From contig CAVYIY010000006.1 of NCBI GenBank assembly GCA_963768775.1, positions 774,444 through 838,443 of the forward strand: DNA of 64,000 bases, written 5' to 3'. The position numbers were made by a program, and so were the translations under genes. This document shows positions 17,082 to 25,465 of the stretch, piece after piece. The stretch comes from FEN-33 sp963768775. GTDB taxonomy: Archaea; Thermoplasmatota; Thermoplasmata; Methanomassiliicoccales; UBA472. The first letter of the stretch is position 1, and each line of letters starts with the position of its first letter. The notes under the pieces were generated by a model. It saw nothing but the letters and a program-made list of their open reading frames with translations, was not told the DNA's origin and made no database searches.

Positions 17082-18690
17082 TTGGTCGATCGAGTTAGTC
17101 TTTACGATACGACCCTGAGAGATGGCGCACAGACCGAAGGGGTCTCATTCTCGAACGAGGACAAACTGGACGTCCTGAGCCATTTGGATGCTTTCGGCAT
17201 CGACTTCGTTGAGGGCGGCTTTCCCGCCTCGAATCCGAAGGACAAGGCGTTCTTCAAGGCCGCCCAGAAAATGGAGCTGAAGAATTCCAAGCTGTGTCAG
17301 CTTCGGAAGCGTCTGCCGTTCCGGCACCAAGGCGTCCGAGGACGGAGCGCTCACTTCCCTGCTCTCCTCGCAAACCGAGTACGTCTGCCTCTTCGGGAAA
17401 TCCTGGGCATTGCATGCCGACGTCGCCTTGGGCATCTCATTGAAAGAGAATCTGGGGATCATCGAGGACAGCGTCTCGCACCTCACGTCGAAGGGACGCA
17501 AGGTGATCTTCGACGCCGAGCATTATTTCGACGGCTGGAAGAACGATCACGATTATGCGTTGGAAGTCCTGCGCACCGCCGAGGCGGCGGGGGCGGAATA
17601 TCTGGTCCTTTGCGACACCAACGGCGGAAGCCTCCCGAGCGAGGTCGACCGGGCGGTGCGGGAAGCCCGCTCGATGTTCAAGGCGCAGATAGGCATTCAC
17701 GCGCACAACGACAGCGAGCTGGCCGTCGCGAACTCGCTGGCGGCGGTGGAAGCCGGAGCGACGATGGTGCAGGGCACGATCAACGGCCTGGGCGAGCGAT
17801 GCGGCAACGCCAACCTATGCTCGATCATACCGGCGCTGGTGCTGAAGATGGGGAAGAAGACCTCCGTGCAGAATCTGGCTGGGCTCACATCGCTTGCCAA
17901 CCTCATCGGCGAGGTCGCCAACGTCCTTCCCGATCCAAGATTGCCTTATGTCGGCACCAGCGCCTTCGTGCACAAGGCGGGAATGCACGTCTCCGCGGTG
18001 CTCAAGGACCCGCGCACCTACGAGCATGTGGATCCGCAGCTTGTCGGCAATGCCCGGCGCATCCTGATCTCCGAGCTCGCCGGCACCTCCAACATCATGG
18101 CCAAGCTCAGGGAGCTGGGCATCGACACGGAGAAGGAGCAGGGGCGGTCGATCCTGGAGAGGCTGAAGCAGCTCGAGTCCCAAGGCTACCAGTTCGAGGC
18201 GGCTGAGGCCTCCTTCGAGCTCATGGTCCGCCGGCTGCAGGGCGTCTCCACACCGCCATTCAAGCTTACCGGGTTCCGCATCTTCGTCGACGTCTCGGGG
18301 GACATCATGCGCTCCGAGGCGAGCGTCAGGGTGGTCGACCCGTCCGGCCTGGTCGAGCATACCGCGTCCGAGGGGAACGGCCCGGTGAATGCTCTGGACA
18401 AGGCATTGAGGAAGGCGCTGGAGAGGTTCTACCCCGAGCTGCGCGGCATCCGCCTGATCGACTACAAGGTGCGCGTGATCGATGCTCGGGCGGCGACCGA
18501 GGCGACCGTCCGCGTCCTCATCCGCTCCACCGACGGGGTGATGACCTGGACGACGGTCGGGGTGTCGGCGAACATCATCGAAGCGAGCCTGCTGGCGTTG
18601 ATCGACTCCTTGGAGTTCAAACTGCTCAAGACCCCCAACGGCGCGGTGAGCCAGGGCTCGGTCCCGCTGGTCAACGGCGAAGGGAAATGA
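17082..18690 (+). CDS. cimA: (R)-citramalate synthase, interrupted by one frameshift
   Basis: Starts at TTG 17082. LYDTTLRDGAQTEGVSFS is the signature of the citramalate synthase branch of the LeuA family, and HAHNDSELAVANSLAAVEAGA is the metal-binding HxH motif. The C-terminal regulatory domain is present, so the full length (about 536 residues) fits CimA. It condenses pyruvate and acetyl-CoA for isoleucine synthesis. The frame breaks at 17291-17298: downstream of NSKL the next frame continues VSFGSVCRSGTKASEDG without loss, so one extra base is enough to explain it. Confidence 0.88.
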
Positions 18691-18726
18691 TGATGTGCCC
18701 CTGATTGCAATAGCGTTGGGGAGAAC

Positions 18727-19669
18727 ATGCCCTACTCTGTCAAGCTCATCGGCACCGAGGAGAAGGACGCGCTCTACGCGCGCTACATACCTAGGCTGTT
18801 ATATGCCCGGAAATCTGAAATCTACGGATGCTGCGTGAAGCTGCTTACTGACGATGATACGATCGTCCACCAGTGGCAGGACAACTTCTACATGACGTCG
18901 GAGAACCTGCGCTCCCACGGCCGGGTGATCGTCACTGAACGACCCAAGCATGGAGACGGGCGTGCTCTTCGACCCGTACACCAAGACCGCCTTCGTCTTC
19001 AACGTTGATTATTACGGAACGATCAAGAGCGTCGCCCTGGCGGTCGCCGGGGACATCCTGGAGGACCAGCACGGCATATATTCGGTGCATGGCGCGGCCA
19101 TCGATGTCGCCGGCAAGGGGGTCTCGCTCATCGCGCCCTCCAAGACGGGCAAGACCACGCATTCCTGGGGACTGCTGCGCTCGCCCGAGGCGCGACTGGT
19201 CACCGACGACTGGTACTTCGTCCGGCTCTCGGAGAAGCGCCACCTGGCGTTCGGCTCGGAGAAGAACTGCTACGTGGAAGGGGACATCAGCAGAATCTGG
19301 AAGGAGTTCCAGCCGCTGGTGGATAAGGGGCGCTTCGACGGCGCCGAGCGGGCGATACTGAACGTGCGCTGGATCGTCGGCGCCACCGGCGTGGTCCCCA
19401 TGACCAGCCTGTACCACATACTGCTGCTCAAGCGGGACCAGGAAGACCCAACGATCGTGCGCGAACTCTCAAAGGAGGAGGCGCTCGACTACCTGGTACG
19501 GAACGATTTCTGCAACCCCCATCAGCTGGTCCGGGACGCGAGAAAGCAGAGCCTGAGGAAGAACTTCTTCTCCCAGCTGCTGAGCCGGACCGATATCAGG
19601 CTGGTGAACACCAGGCTTCCGCCGGAGCAGACCCAGGTGGAGATCCGCAAGGCCATCGGCCTCGATTAG
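18727..19669 (+). CDS. HPr kinase/phosphorylase-like protein (frameshifted)
   Basis: Two frames make one protein of about 313 residues. The first starts MPYSVKLIGTEEKDALY; after VTERPKHGDG the reading continues in the next frame as VLFDPYTKTAFVFNVDYYG. Removing one G from the GGG at 18958-18960 joins them. The P-loop is SLIAPSKTGKTTHSW and a later LVTDDWYFVRL fits the acidic motif of the HprK/PckA kinase fold. No HPr or phosphotransferase genes are in the window, so the substrate is unknown; archaeal relatives are often misnamed 'aldolase'. Confidence 0.7.
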
Positions 19670-19742
19670 GATCGTAAGGCCGACCGCGCAACCTTAAACT
19701 ACCCTCGCCTCGAATAGAATCAACGTTGAATGAGGTTCGGAC

Positions 19743-20246
19743 TTGAAGGTATTGATCACGCTGATGGGAAGGAGCACTTGGGCCCTGGTCAACTCTGTTT
19801 GGGCGTCGGCCCGAGCATTCTCGTTCGTCCCGGACCGGGTCTATGTCCTCTCCGCCGGCTGCGACAAGAACCAGGCTGAGGTGACCGCCAAGATGCTGAG
19901 GCACCTGCTGCGCGAGCAGGGATCGGCCGCCGACGTCAGGCTCGAGCTGGTGGACTCTCAAGATGCCAGGAACGTGGCCGAAGCGGTGCGGCGTCTCGCT
20001 GCTGCGGAGAAAGCGGCAGGGGCGACGCTCGCCCTCGACGTCACCCCGGGAAAGAAGGTCATGGTGGTCGGCAGCCTCCTCTCCAGCCTGACGAAGAACG
20101 ACTTCCAGCACATCTTCTACCTGTACGTCGATTCGTTGAAGAACACCGACCGCCCATACCTGGAGATACCCCTGGAGATGCAACATTGCCACGACATCCT
20201 GGCGGAGAGCAGGGCGGCGCGGCAATCCGAAAAAGGGGGGAGCTGA
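19743..20246 (+). CDS. CARF-like (Card1/Csm6-type Rossmann) sensor protein
   Basis: 167 residues from TTG 19743. The order of elements is MKVLITLMGRSTWALVNSV, a helix, DRVYVLSAGCDKNQAEVTAK, then LALDVTPGKKVMVVGSLLSSL (residues 97-114). This is the Rossmann layout of CARF domains, where the T-P-G-K-K stretch takes the place of the TGGTK ligand loop. CARF domains bind cyclic oligoadenylates in type III CRISPR signalling. The gene has no effector domain of its own, but its TGA directly abuts the ATG of a PIN nuclease gene. No cas gene or CRISPR array is in the window. The family call is by eye. Confidence 0.6.
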   Translation: MKVLITLMGRSTWALVNSVWASARAFSFVPDRVYVLSAGCDKNQAEVTAKMLRHLLREQGSAADVRLELVDSQDARNVAEAVRRLAAAEKAAGATLALDVTPGKKVMVVGSLLSSLTKNDFQHIFYLYVDSLKNTDRPYLEIPLEMQHCHDILAESRAARQSEKGGS

Positions 20247-21362
20247 ATGGAACTGATCGCCCCGAAGAGCTTCCTTATGGCCGTGCTCAATGAGGGTAAG
20301 TTGCATGGCCGGAACGACATCTGGTTCAACAGCGCCTTCTTGGACCTCGACCTGGTGAGGCTTGACTTAGGCGAGGGGAGGATCGACTCATTGGTGACCA
20401 TTGAAGCCTACCAGAAGGCGTCAGCGGACGTACAGAACCGGATCGGCGATCCGATCCTGGTCCGGGAAGTGCCCGCCTACTCCGACTTCAAGGAGGCGCT
20501 GCAGTCCTCGCTCCTGCTCCCGCCCGACAACCTGGCCGAGTTCATGAAAGAGCTACGGCAGATCGAATCGCACCGGAACCAGCCCTCCCGGTTCCCCAAG
20601 CAGGCCTGCGTGGCGATCGACACCAACATTGCCTACTATCGCCTCCTCAGCCGCCTGCTGCTCTCCAGCGAAGCGTGCGGGGTGCCCGATTACGACCCTT
20701 CCAGCATTCAGATCCTGATCGCAGAGCTGGTGGAGCAAGAAGTGGCGGAGAAGTGCGGCCACAAGTACCGCGAGAACGATCTTGACGTATTGAGGAAGGG
20801 GTTCCGCAACCCTCGCCTGCTGAGCAATCTGATGAACGCCTGCACCAAGGATGGGCGGAAAGCGTTGAACGCCCAGGCGGAGCTGAGCTCTGTGAGACAG
20901 AGATATAACACCTGGGACGTGGCCGGAGGGCAGTGGAACGAGGACAAGGAGAAGAGGGACCAGGAGATCATCGGCGCGCTGGCCGCCCACGCCCGGAGGG
21001 AGGACCTCGAGGTGCTGTTCCTAAGCGCGGACGACAAGGCCAGTTCCGCCGCCAAGGCCTTCAAGCTGCCGATAATGGTGCTGCGCTATCCTTTCGAGGT
21101 GCCGCGCACCCTCGCCTATGACCCCTGGCTTGTAGTTGAGCTGCTCTACGACCTATCGATCATCTACGGCATCATTTCGGTAAGAGGGCTGGGGGTCAAG
21201 GTCTTCGGGGACTGGGCAGGCAAGACGGCCGAGGATTACCGCCAGGAGCGGGTCAAGGTCGTCCTCGAGGAGTCTTCAAGCCTGAATGAGGTGCTGGCAA
21301 GGGATTGGAGGATCCTGGAGAAGATGAGAGCAGAGGCAATATCCGGCGGAGTGCGGCATTAG
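20247..21362 (+). CDS. PIN-domain ribonuclease-like protein paired with the CARF-like gene
   Basis: 371 residues. A PIN domain occupies about residues 119-285: Asp125 in CVAIDTNIAYY, Glu160/Glu163 in AELVEQE, Asp238 in KRDQEIIGALAAHA and Asp262/Asp263 in FLSADDKASS, the four acidic positions of PIN nucleases. An unassigned N-terminal region (1-115) and a C-terminal helical tail flank it. The ATG follows the preceding stop with no gap, so translation is probably coupled. It is far longer than VapC toxins, and no VapB-like antitoxin is adjacent. Likely an RNase effector controlled by its neighbour (inference). Confidence 0.65.
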   Translation: MELIAPKSFLMAVLNEGKLHGRNDIWFNSAFLDLDLVRLDLGEGRIDSLVTIEAYQKASADVQNRIGDPILVREVPAYSDFKEALQSSLLLPPDNLAEFMKELRQIESHRNQPSRFPKQACVAIDTNIAYYRLLSRLLLSSEACGVPDYDPSSIQILIAELVEQEVAEKCGHKYRENDLDVLRKGFRNPRLLSNLMNACTKDGRKALNAQAELSSVRQRYNTWDVAGGQWNEDKEKRDQEIIGALAAHARREDLEVLFLSADDKASSAAKAFKLPIMVLRYPFEVPRTLAYDPWLVVELLYDLSIIYGIISVRGLGVKVFGDWAGKTAEDYRQERVKVVLEESSSLNEVLARDWRILEKMRAEAISGGVRH

Positions 21363-21509
21363 GACCACTGATTCTAGCGATATTGCAGCAGTCAACCTTG
21401 CTCTTAGACCTCTATGATATCAGCTCCGTTATCGAATTGTATGCCAGATACCAAAAAGAACATTTGTACCGAAAACGGTACAAATCGGAATCAGACCAGC
21501 TAATGTTAG

Positions 21510-21680
21510 TGGGGGCACTGGGATTTGAACCCAGATCAGCGGGTTTCCTCTACGTGGGGAGCTACCCCACGCGAATTAACGGGTCACCGCTCCAGTTAGT
21601 CATCACCGTTCAGCGAACCCGTTAGCGATCATTCCCAGTTAACTGGAGCCCGCGAGTATACCGAATTAGCCCATACCCCC
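21510..21680 (-). tRNA. tRNA-Trp (CCA) with 98-nt box C/D intron
   Basis: Minus-strand tRNA: acceptor GGGGGTA/TGCCCCC with A discriminator, anticodon stem GCGGG/CCCGC, loop CTCCAG...A, T arm CTGGG-TTCAAAT-CCCAG. Exons are 21643-21680 and 21510-21544; the intron is 21545-21642, after position 37. Inside the intron are box C and box C' (GTGATGA, 21600-21606) and D' (CTGA, 21610-21613) elements; see the ncRNA entry. Confidence 0.93.
21584..21633 (-). ncRNA. intron-encoded box C/D guide RNA for tRNA-Trp positions 34 and 39
   Basis: Reading the minus strand: box C-like ATGATCG (21626-21632), a guide containing CGGGTT, box D' CTGA (21610-21613), box C' GTGATGA (21600-21606), guide CTAACTGGAGC (21589-21599) and a variant box D GTGA (21584-21587). 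The second guide pairs with GCTCCAGTTA of the same pre-tRNA, and the base five before box D pairs with C34. The first guide pairs AACCCG of exon 2, and the base five before D' pairs with C39. This matches the known Haloferax tRNA-Trp intron, which directs C34 and U39 methylation. Confidence 0.85.
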
Positions 21681-21691
21681 AGTGATCAAAT

Positions 21692-21799
21692 CTACCGCTT
21701 GCGCATCTTCTGGGCACGCTTCCGTCGGCGCATCTTCTTCTTGCGCCATTTCCAGCGCTGCTTGCCCCTCTTCTTCCATGCGCGTGAGCTTCTCTTCAT
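21692..21799 (-). CDS. rpl41e: ribosomal protein eL41
   Basis: A 35-residue, very basic protein, MKRSSRAWKKRGKQRWKWRK..., ending KRAQKMRKR and TAG. The core RWKWRKKKMRRRKR matches eL41 (eukaryotic MRAKWRKKRMRRLKRKRR), with the N-terminal extension seen in archaeal copies. The ATG at 21799 has the Shine-Dalgarno GAGGAGA upstream. It lies between two tRNA genes on the same strand. Such short genes are usually missed by annotation. Confidence 0.88.
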   Translation of the reverse strand: MKRSSRAWKKRGKQRWKWRKKKMRRRKRAQKMRKR

Positions 21800-21867
21800 T
21801 TAGTGATTCTCCTCGTGTGTTCTGCCGAGATTCTGTAAATGGTTAATAATGTTTGCCTCGGTTGTGG

Positions 21868-21988
21868 CGGGCCCGTCGGGAATCTCGCCTTCTCAGCAAA
21901 GGATTCGAACCCGAGACATCCGGCTGACCTCCGCGACCCGAGGACGCGATAGAAGGCCGGCGCTATATCCAGGCTAAGCCACGGGCCC
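21868..21988 (-). tRNA. tRNA-Arg (TCT) with two introns
   Basis: Acceptor GGGCCCG/CGGGCCC with G discriminator, D stem GCT/AGC, anticodon stem CCGGC/GCCGG. The anticodon loop CTTCTA...A (anticodon TCT) is broken by a 24-nt insert at 21926-21949 (position 37/38). The T arm TCGGG-TTCGAAT-CCCGA is broken by a second insert of 22 nt, placed at 21882-21903 (about position 59/60), where AATC and GATT of the exon-intron borders pair and CCTT/AAGG closes a hairpin. Removing both leaves a normal tRNA-Arg. Confidence 0.87.
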
Positions 21989-22109
21989 GCTCGTCCTCTC
22001 ATGAGTGTTTTCTCATTTAAATGCTACCCTATGGCATTAGGCCGCAATCGAGGTCGCAGACCGTGGAAAATGGGATGCCTGACCGGACGTTTCCCCATGG
22101 TGGGCAAGA

Positions 22110-22385
22110 TCACTGGCAGGCGGGACTGTCCCTGGAGTACCTCAGCTTCAGACCGACCACGCCCATGTTCAGGGCGAAGGCGATGGCGTTCCATATGACT
22201 ATGGGCAAGTTCTCCAGCGATATTCCGTACAAGAGCCAGAGCAGCATGCCGGCGCCCAGCACCATCGGCATCAGCAGCGACACATCCTCCATCCGCTTGG
22301 TGCGGTATCCTTTGATTATCTGAGGTACGAAACCGATGGTGGTCAGGAATCCGGCCAGAACGCCGAGGATCAGCCAATCGTCCAT
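22110..22385 (-). CDS. SemiSWEET-type sugar transporter
   Basis: 91 residues from ATG 22385 (MDDWLILGVLAGFLTTIGFV) with three membrane helices and the PQ-loop GFVPQIIKGYRTKRMEDVS, the size and layout of SemiSWEET half-transporters that dimerise to move sugars. Upstream in-frame codons to 22454 lack family similarity. Monocistronic on the minus strand. Confidence 0.85.
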   Translation of the reverse strand: MDDWLILGVLAGFLTTIGFVPQIIKGYRTKRMEDVSLLMPMVLGAGMLLWLLYGISLENLPIVIWNAIAFALNMGVVGLKLRYSRDSPACQ

Positions 22386-22505
22386 GCCCGACAATCGTCC
22401 TCGGAATAATGACGCTTTCGCCCTTCCCCCTTCGTGCATCGAGCATCGGCTCAATTGCTGCCTGCCAACGACATGATTCGGTTCGATCCCAGGGCCGATG
22501 TTCCA

Positions 22506-23054
22506 CTAGCCGATTATCGACGATATCGACGAGCCGCTGAAGAGCAATGCTGCCTCAACGAGCGCCAGCATGCCGAGGATGAATAGCACCGGCCTCCAGC
22601 TGGCCACTGCGCCGGCGAGGTCGGCGAAGAACTCGGCTACGCCTATCAGCCCATACACGATCGCCATGACCACCAATGCGATTATCAGGATGACGATCGG
22701 GGAGAGGTAGCCGGTCTGCGCCGATTTCTCCAAGAGGTAGAGGCCGACGCCGGTGACCAACGCCGCCAGGAGCGCCAGGATCAATGCGACCTTGACCTTG
22801 CGGAATACCCGCATGAACAGGCCGAACCCGAGAATGGCAGATATCCAGATGGTCGAGCCTCTCGCAATCCCGGAATTGTAGAGCAGGATCGCCTCGACGA
22901 TCATGACGATGCCGACGAAGAACCCAAGGAACACCGCCACGTTGTCGATCGCCGTCTTCTTGTTCTTGCCGACGAACGCGATGACCAGGGCGATCAGTCC
23001 TCCAAGGAGCAGGAGCAGCTCGGGCATGGGGGAGAGAGTGAGGTCGAATGCCAT
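22506..23054 (-). CDS. DUF373-like multi-helix membrane protein, function unknown
   Basis: 182 residues with five or six membrane helices and only one charged cytosolic stretch (GKNKKTAIDN). It resembles the small membrane half of archaeal DUF373 proteins, but I am not certain of the family. It is divergent from a nitroreductase gene. Confidence 0.55.
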   Translation of the reverse strand: MAFDLTLSPMPELLLLLGGLIALVIAFVGKNKKTAIDNVAVFLGFFVGIVMIVEAILLYNSGIARGSTIWISAILGFGLFMRVFRKVKVALILALLAALVTGVGLYLLEKSAQTGYLSPIVILIIALVVMAIVYGLIGVAEFFADLAGAVASWRPVLFILGMLALVEAALLFSGSSISSIIG

Positions 23055-23167
23055 GTTGGCTAATATTCAATCGGGGCGCTTTAAAATCTTGCCTGGGATT
23101 ATTTTCGAGAGAACGAAGGACGCAACTCTTAAGCATCAGCGCCAGGATTCAATAGCAGAGGGTTCAG

Positions 23168-23746
23168 ATGGACGTAATCGATGCGATTCACAAGCGCAGG
23201 GCATTGCGCAAGTTCGACACCGGGCCGGTGGAGACAGACAAGATCGCCAGCCTGGTCGAGGCGATGCGCCTCGCCCCCTCGTGCAACAACAATCAGCCTT
23301 GGAGGGTGGTCGTCTGCCGCGAGCCGGAATCGCTCACCAAGGCGAAGGCGGCCTTGACCAAGGGGAACGTCTATGCCAGCAGGGGGCCAGCCATCTTCGT
23401 CGTCTCGGCCAAGATCAGCGATGACTGCCATGGCCTCTCCGACGGCCGCGACTACTACCTGTTCGGCTGCGGACTAGCGGTAGGGGAAATGGTGCTCCGT
23501 GCCACCGAGCTCGGGCTAATCGCCCACCCCATCGCTGGCTATGATCCCTTGGCCCTGAAGAGGGAGCTGGAAATCCCGCCGGAATACGTGGTAATCACCA
23601 TGGTGATCATCGGCTATCCGGGCGACGACGACACGCTATTGACCGAGAAGCAGAAGGTCAGCGAGCTGAGCCGGCCGGAGAGGAAGCCGATTGGAGAGAA
23701 CTTCTTCGATGGCGCCTGGGGTAAGCCGCTGGATCTGGGGATCTAG
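23168..23746 (+). CDS. nitroreductase family FMN protein
   Basis: 192 residues. The FMN-binding start DAIHKRRALRKFDTGPVETDKI, LAPSCNNNQPWRVVV and the later GLIAHPIAGYDPLALKRELEIPPEY fit the nitroreductase fold, which acts as a dimer with FMN. It probably reduces quinone- or nitro-type acceptors with NAD(P)H; the true substrate is unknown. Its stop overlaps the stop of the convergent amidohydrolase gene by four bases. Confidence 0.88.
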   Translation: MDVIDAIHKRRALRKFDTGPVETDKIASLVEAMRLAPSCNNNQPWRVVVCREPESLTKAKAALTKGNVYASRGPAIFVVSAKISDDCHGLSDGRDYYLFGCGLAVGEMVLRATELGLIAHPIAGYDPLALKRELEIPPEYVVITMVIIGYPGDDDTLLTEKQKVSELSRPERKPIGENFFDGAWGKPLDLGI

Positions 23747-24633
23747 ATCTGCAGGATCTCGCTCATAGTCCCGCCCAGCACTCGTTGCTTCTCTTCCTCG
23801 GAGGTCCAGCTCTCTTCGGTCACGAAGCGGACCCAGTAGGCGTAGGGGTAGGCCATATCGAAGAGCGGCCAATCGGAGCCGAAGATCACCCGGCCGGGCA
23901 TGTTCTTCACCGCCTCCTGCAGACGCGACCTGCATGTGTCCGGGTCGGTGGGCAGCCAGCCCTGCAATGCCGAGCAGTCCGTGTAGACGTTCGGGTATGC
24001 TTTAGCCAGCTCGTAGGTCTCTGCGCGGAATTTGCCCCCGAAATGCGCCACGATCAATCTCATCTCAGGGTGCTTGGCCAGGACTTCCTTGAATAAGATT
24101 GGATGGGTGTACTTGTCATCCAACGGCCCCCAGCTCGCGCCCCCGTGCGTGATTACTGTTAGATCATTGTCTTCCATCAGCTTCCAGAAGTAGGCGACCT
24201 TCTCATCATTCGGATAGTACCCGGTGCCAGGATAAACCTTCACCCCTTTGGCGTCGCAATGCTTGACGTACTTGCGCACCAGCTCCTCTGCCACCTTCCC
24301 CCGCATCGGGTCTATGCCAATGAACGGGATCAGCTTGTTCTCCTTTCGGCAGCATTCGAACACCCAATCGTTATACTGCTCAATCCCGACCCCTGGGGCA
24401 TCGACCAGACCAAAGTCCAAGGGGAGCACCACCGCCCGGTCGACCTTCGCCTCTGCCATCGATTGCAGCAGCTGTTCGGAATTGACCTGCGACATGGGCC
24501 AATCCTGCTCCCGGTCGATGGTCAGGTCCATCGTCAATCCATCAAGGGCGAGCAGCGGCTCCATATATGCCCGAAGTAAGGAGTCAGGGAGCATCTTCCG
24601 TTGCCAAATGTGCACATGCCCGTCCACTATCAT
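23743..24633 (-). CDS. amidohydrolase family protein (ACMSD-like TIM barrel)
   Basis: 296 residues. It opens MIVDGHVHIW, the HxH metal pair of amidohydrolase-2 proteins, followed by THGGASWG, IVAHFGGKF and VIFGSDWPLFD with the further His and the catalytic Asp. The domain is complete. The family includes decarboxylases and lactone hydrolases; I cannot choose between them. It runs convergent with the nitroreductase. Confidence 0.85.
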   Translation of the reverse strand: MIVDGHVHIWQRKMLPDSLLRAYMEPLLALDGLTMDLTIDREQDWPMSQVNSEQLLQSMAEAKVDRAVVLPLDFGLVDAPGVGIEQYNDWVFECCRKENKLIPFIGIDPMRGKVAEELVRKYVKHCDAKGVKVYPGTGYYPNDEKVAYFWKLMEDNDLTVITHGGASWGPLDDKYTHPILFKEVLAKHPEMRLIVAHFGGKFRAETYELAKAYPNVYTDCSALQGWLPTDPDTCRSRLQEAVKNMPGRVIFGSDWPLFDMAYPYAYWVRFVTEESWTSEEEKQRVLGGTMSEILQI

Positions 24634-24739
24634 CCGACCGGATATCGTTCCGTGAGGTAAAAAACGAACGTCGGAGAGCCTGAGAGAAATAAAGCCAAAT
24701 ACCCGGCGGTGCGGATATCAAACCCTACAGGTGAGGTTG

Positions 24740-25063
24740 ATGGTGAAGACGAAAGTGGCGAAAGCTAGCGAAGTCGGAGCGAACGCGATGATAGGAGTGG
24801 TCGTCAAAGACAAGTTCGTCCTGGTAGCGAACGTCAACGGCAAATACTACGGGATGGAGGGAATCTGCTCCCATGCTGGCGGCCATCTTTGGGAGGGGAA
24901 GCTGATGGAATTCGTGGTGAAATGCCCCCGCCATGGCTCCGAATACGATGTGCGCACGGGCAAGTTGCTGAAGGGTCCTTGGGTGCCGTTCGGCAAAGCC
25001 CACGACCTGCCTGCTTACCCGATCACCGTGGAAGGGGAGGAGTTGTTCGTGGACCTACCATGA
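24740..25063 (+). CDS. Rieske [2Fe-2S] domain protein
   Basis: 107 residues from ATG 24740; GTG 24731 is possible. The Rieske cluster is bound by Cys-His in GICSHAGGHLW and Cys-His in CPRHGSEYD, both complete. The size matches soluble Rieske ferredoxins of the NirD/BphA3 type. No oxygenase or nitrite reductase gene is near. It would carry electrons in the cytoplasm. Confidence 0.88.
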   Translation: MVKTKVAKASEVGANAMIGVVVKDKFVLVANVNGKYYGMEGICSHAGGHLWEGKLMEFVVKCPRHGSEYDVRTGKLLKGPWVPFGKAHDLPAYPITVEGEELFVDLP

Positions 25064-25139
25064 TGAGTTGATCCAATCGATTGGAGGAGAGACATCCATG
25101 AAGCGAAACATCTCATTTGAGGATGTTGGTGAATAGAAG

Positions 25140-25212
25140 TGGACCGGGCGAGATTTGAACTCGCGGCCTCTACCATGCCAAGATAGCGATCTTCCAGCTG
25201 ATCTACCGGCCC
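25140..25212 (-). tRNA. tRNA-Ala (GGC)
   Basis: Minus-strand cloverleaf without intron: acceptor GGGCCGG/CCGGTCC, D stem GATC/GATC, anticodon stem CTATC/GGTAG with loop TTGGCAT (anticodon GGC), T arm GCGAG-TTCAAAT-CTCGC, A discriminator. The integrated element begins on its 5' side, not its 3' side. Confidence 0.95.
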
Positions 25213-25234
25213 AGTGTTATCGCGAAAGGGATTT

Positions 25235-25244
25235 TCCTAGTTAA
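25235..25244 (+). repeat. left copy of 10-bp direct repeat flanking the element
   Basis: TCCTAGTTAA, 22 bases beyond the 5' end of tRNA-Ala; an identical copy in the same orientation lies at 38004. Candidate attachment core or target duplication. Confidence 0.4.
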
Positions 25245-25331
25245 GGTTTTGGGCTCTCAGGGAGAACCGTCCGTTTCCTTGGCCGATGGAGCCGCCGATA
25301 ACCAAACCTCTTCCACTTCTTTTTTTGAATG

Positions 25332-25347
25332 TATTCCCCAGGGAATA
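25332..25347. repeat. palindrome, copy 1 of the TTCCCC-GGGAA motif
   Basis: TATTCCCCAGGGAATA is a near-perfect palindrome in the noncoding left end. Related copies are at 26669-26682 and 30155-30168, all between genes of the element. Confidence 0.6.
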
Positions 25348-25447
25348 AGTGAAACGGCAGAATGACCTATGGATTAAAGTTGACTCAACTCGTTCCGACC
25401 CCGTCGAACCGAGACGGACTCTTGGATTTGCGCCGTGTAATTCAAAA

Positions 25448-25465
25448 GTAATATCAATGTATTAC
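25448..25465. promoter_or_regulatory. inverted repeat at the start of the first element gene
   Basis: GTAATA and TATTAC, six bases apart, overlap the ATG at 25457. The position suggests an operator for the ribbon-helix-helix protein encoded here, or that translation starts later, at ATG 25481. Confidence 0.45.

Noticed and set aside
20247..21362. PIN gene as a VapBC toxin
   Set aside because: It is about three times the size of VapC and has no small antitoxin gene upstream; the coupled partner is Rossmann-like.
25140..25212. tRNA-Ala 3' end as the attachment site of the element
   Set aside because: The element lies on the 5' side of the tRNA gene and I find no copy of the tRNA 3' end at the right border near 38.0 kb.
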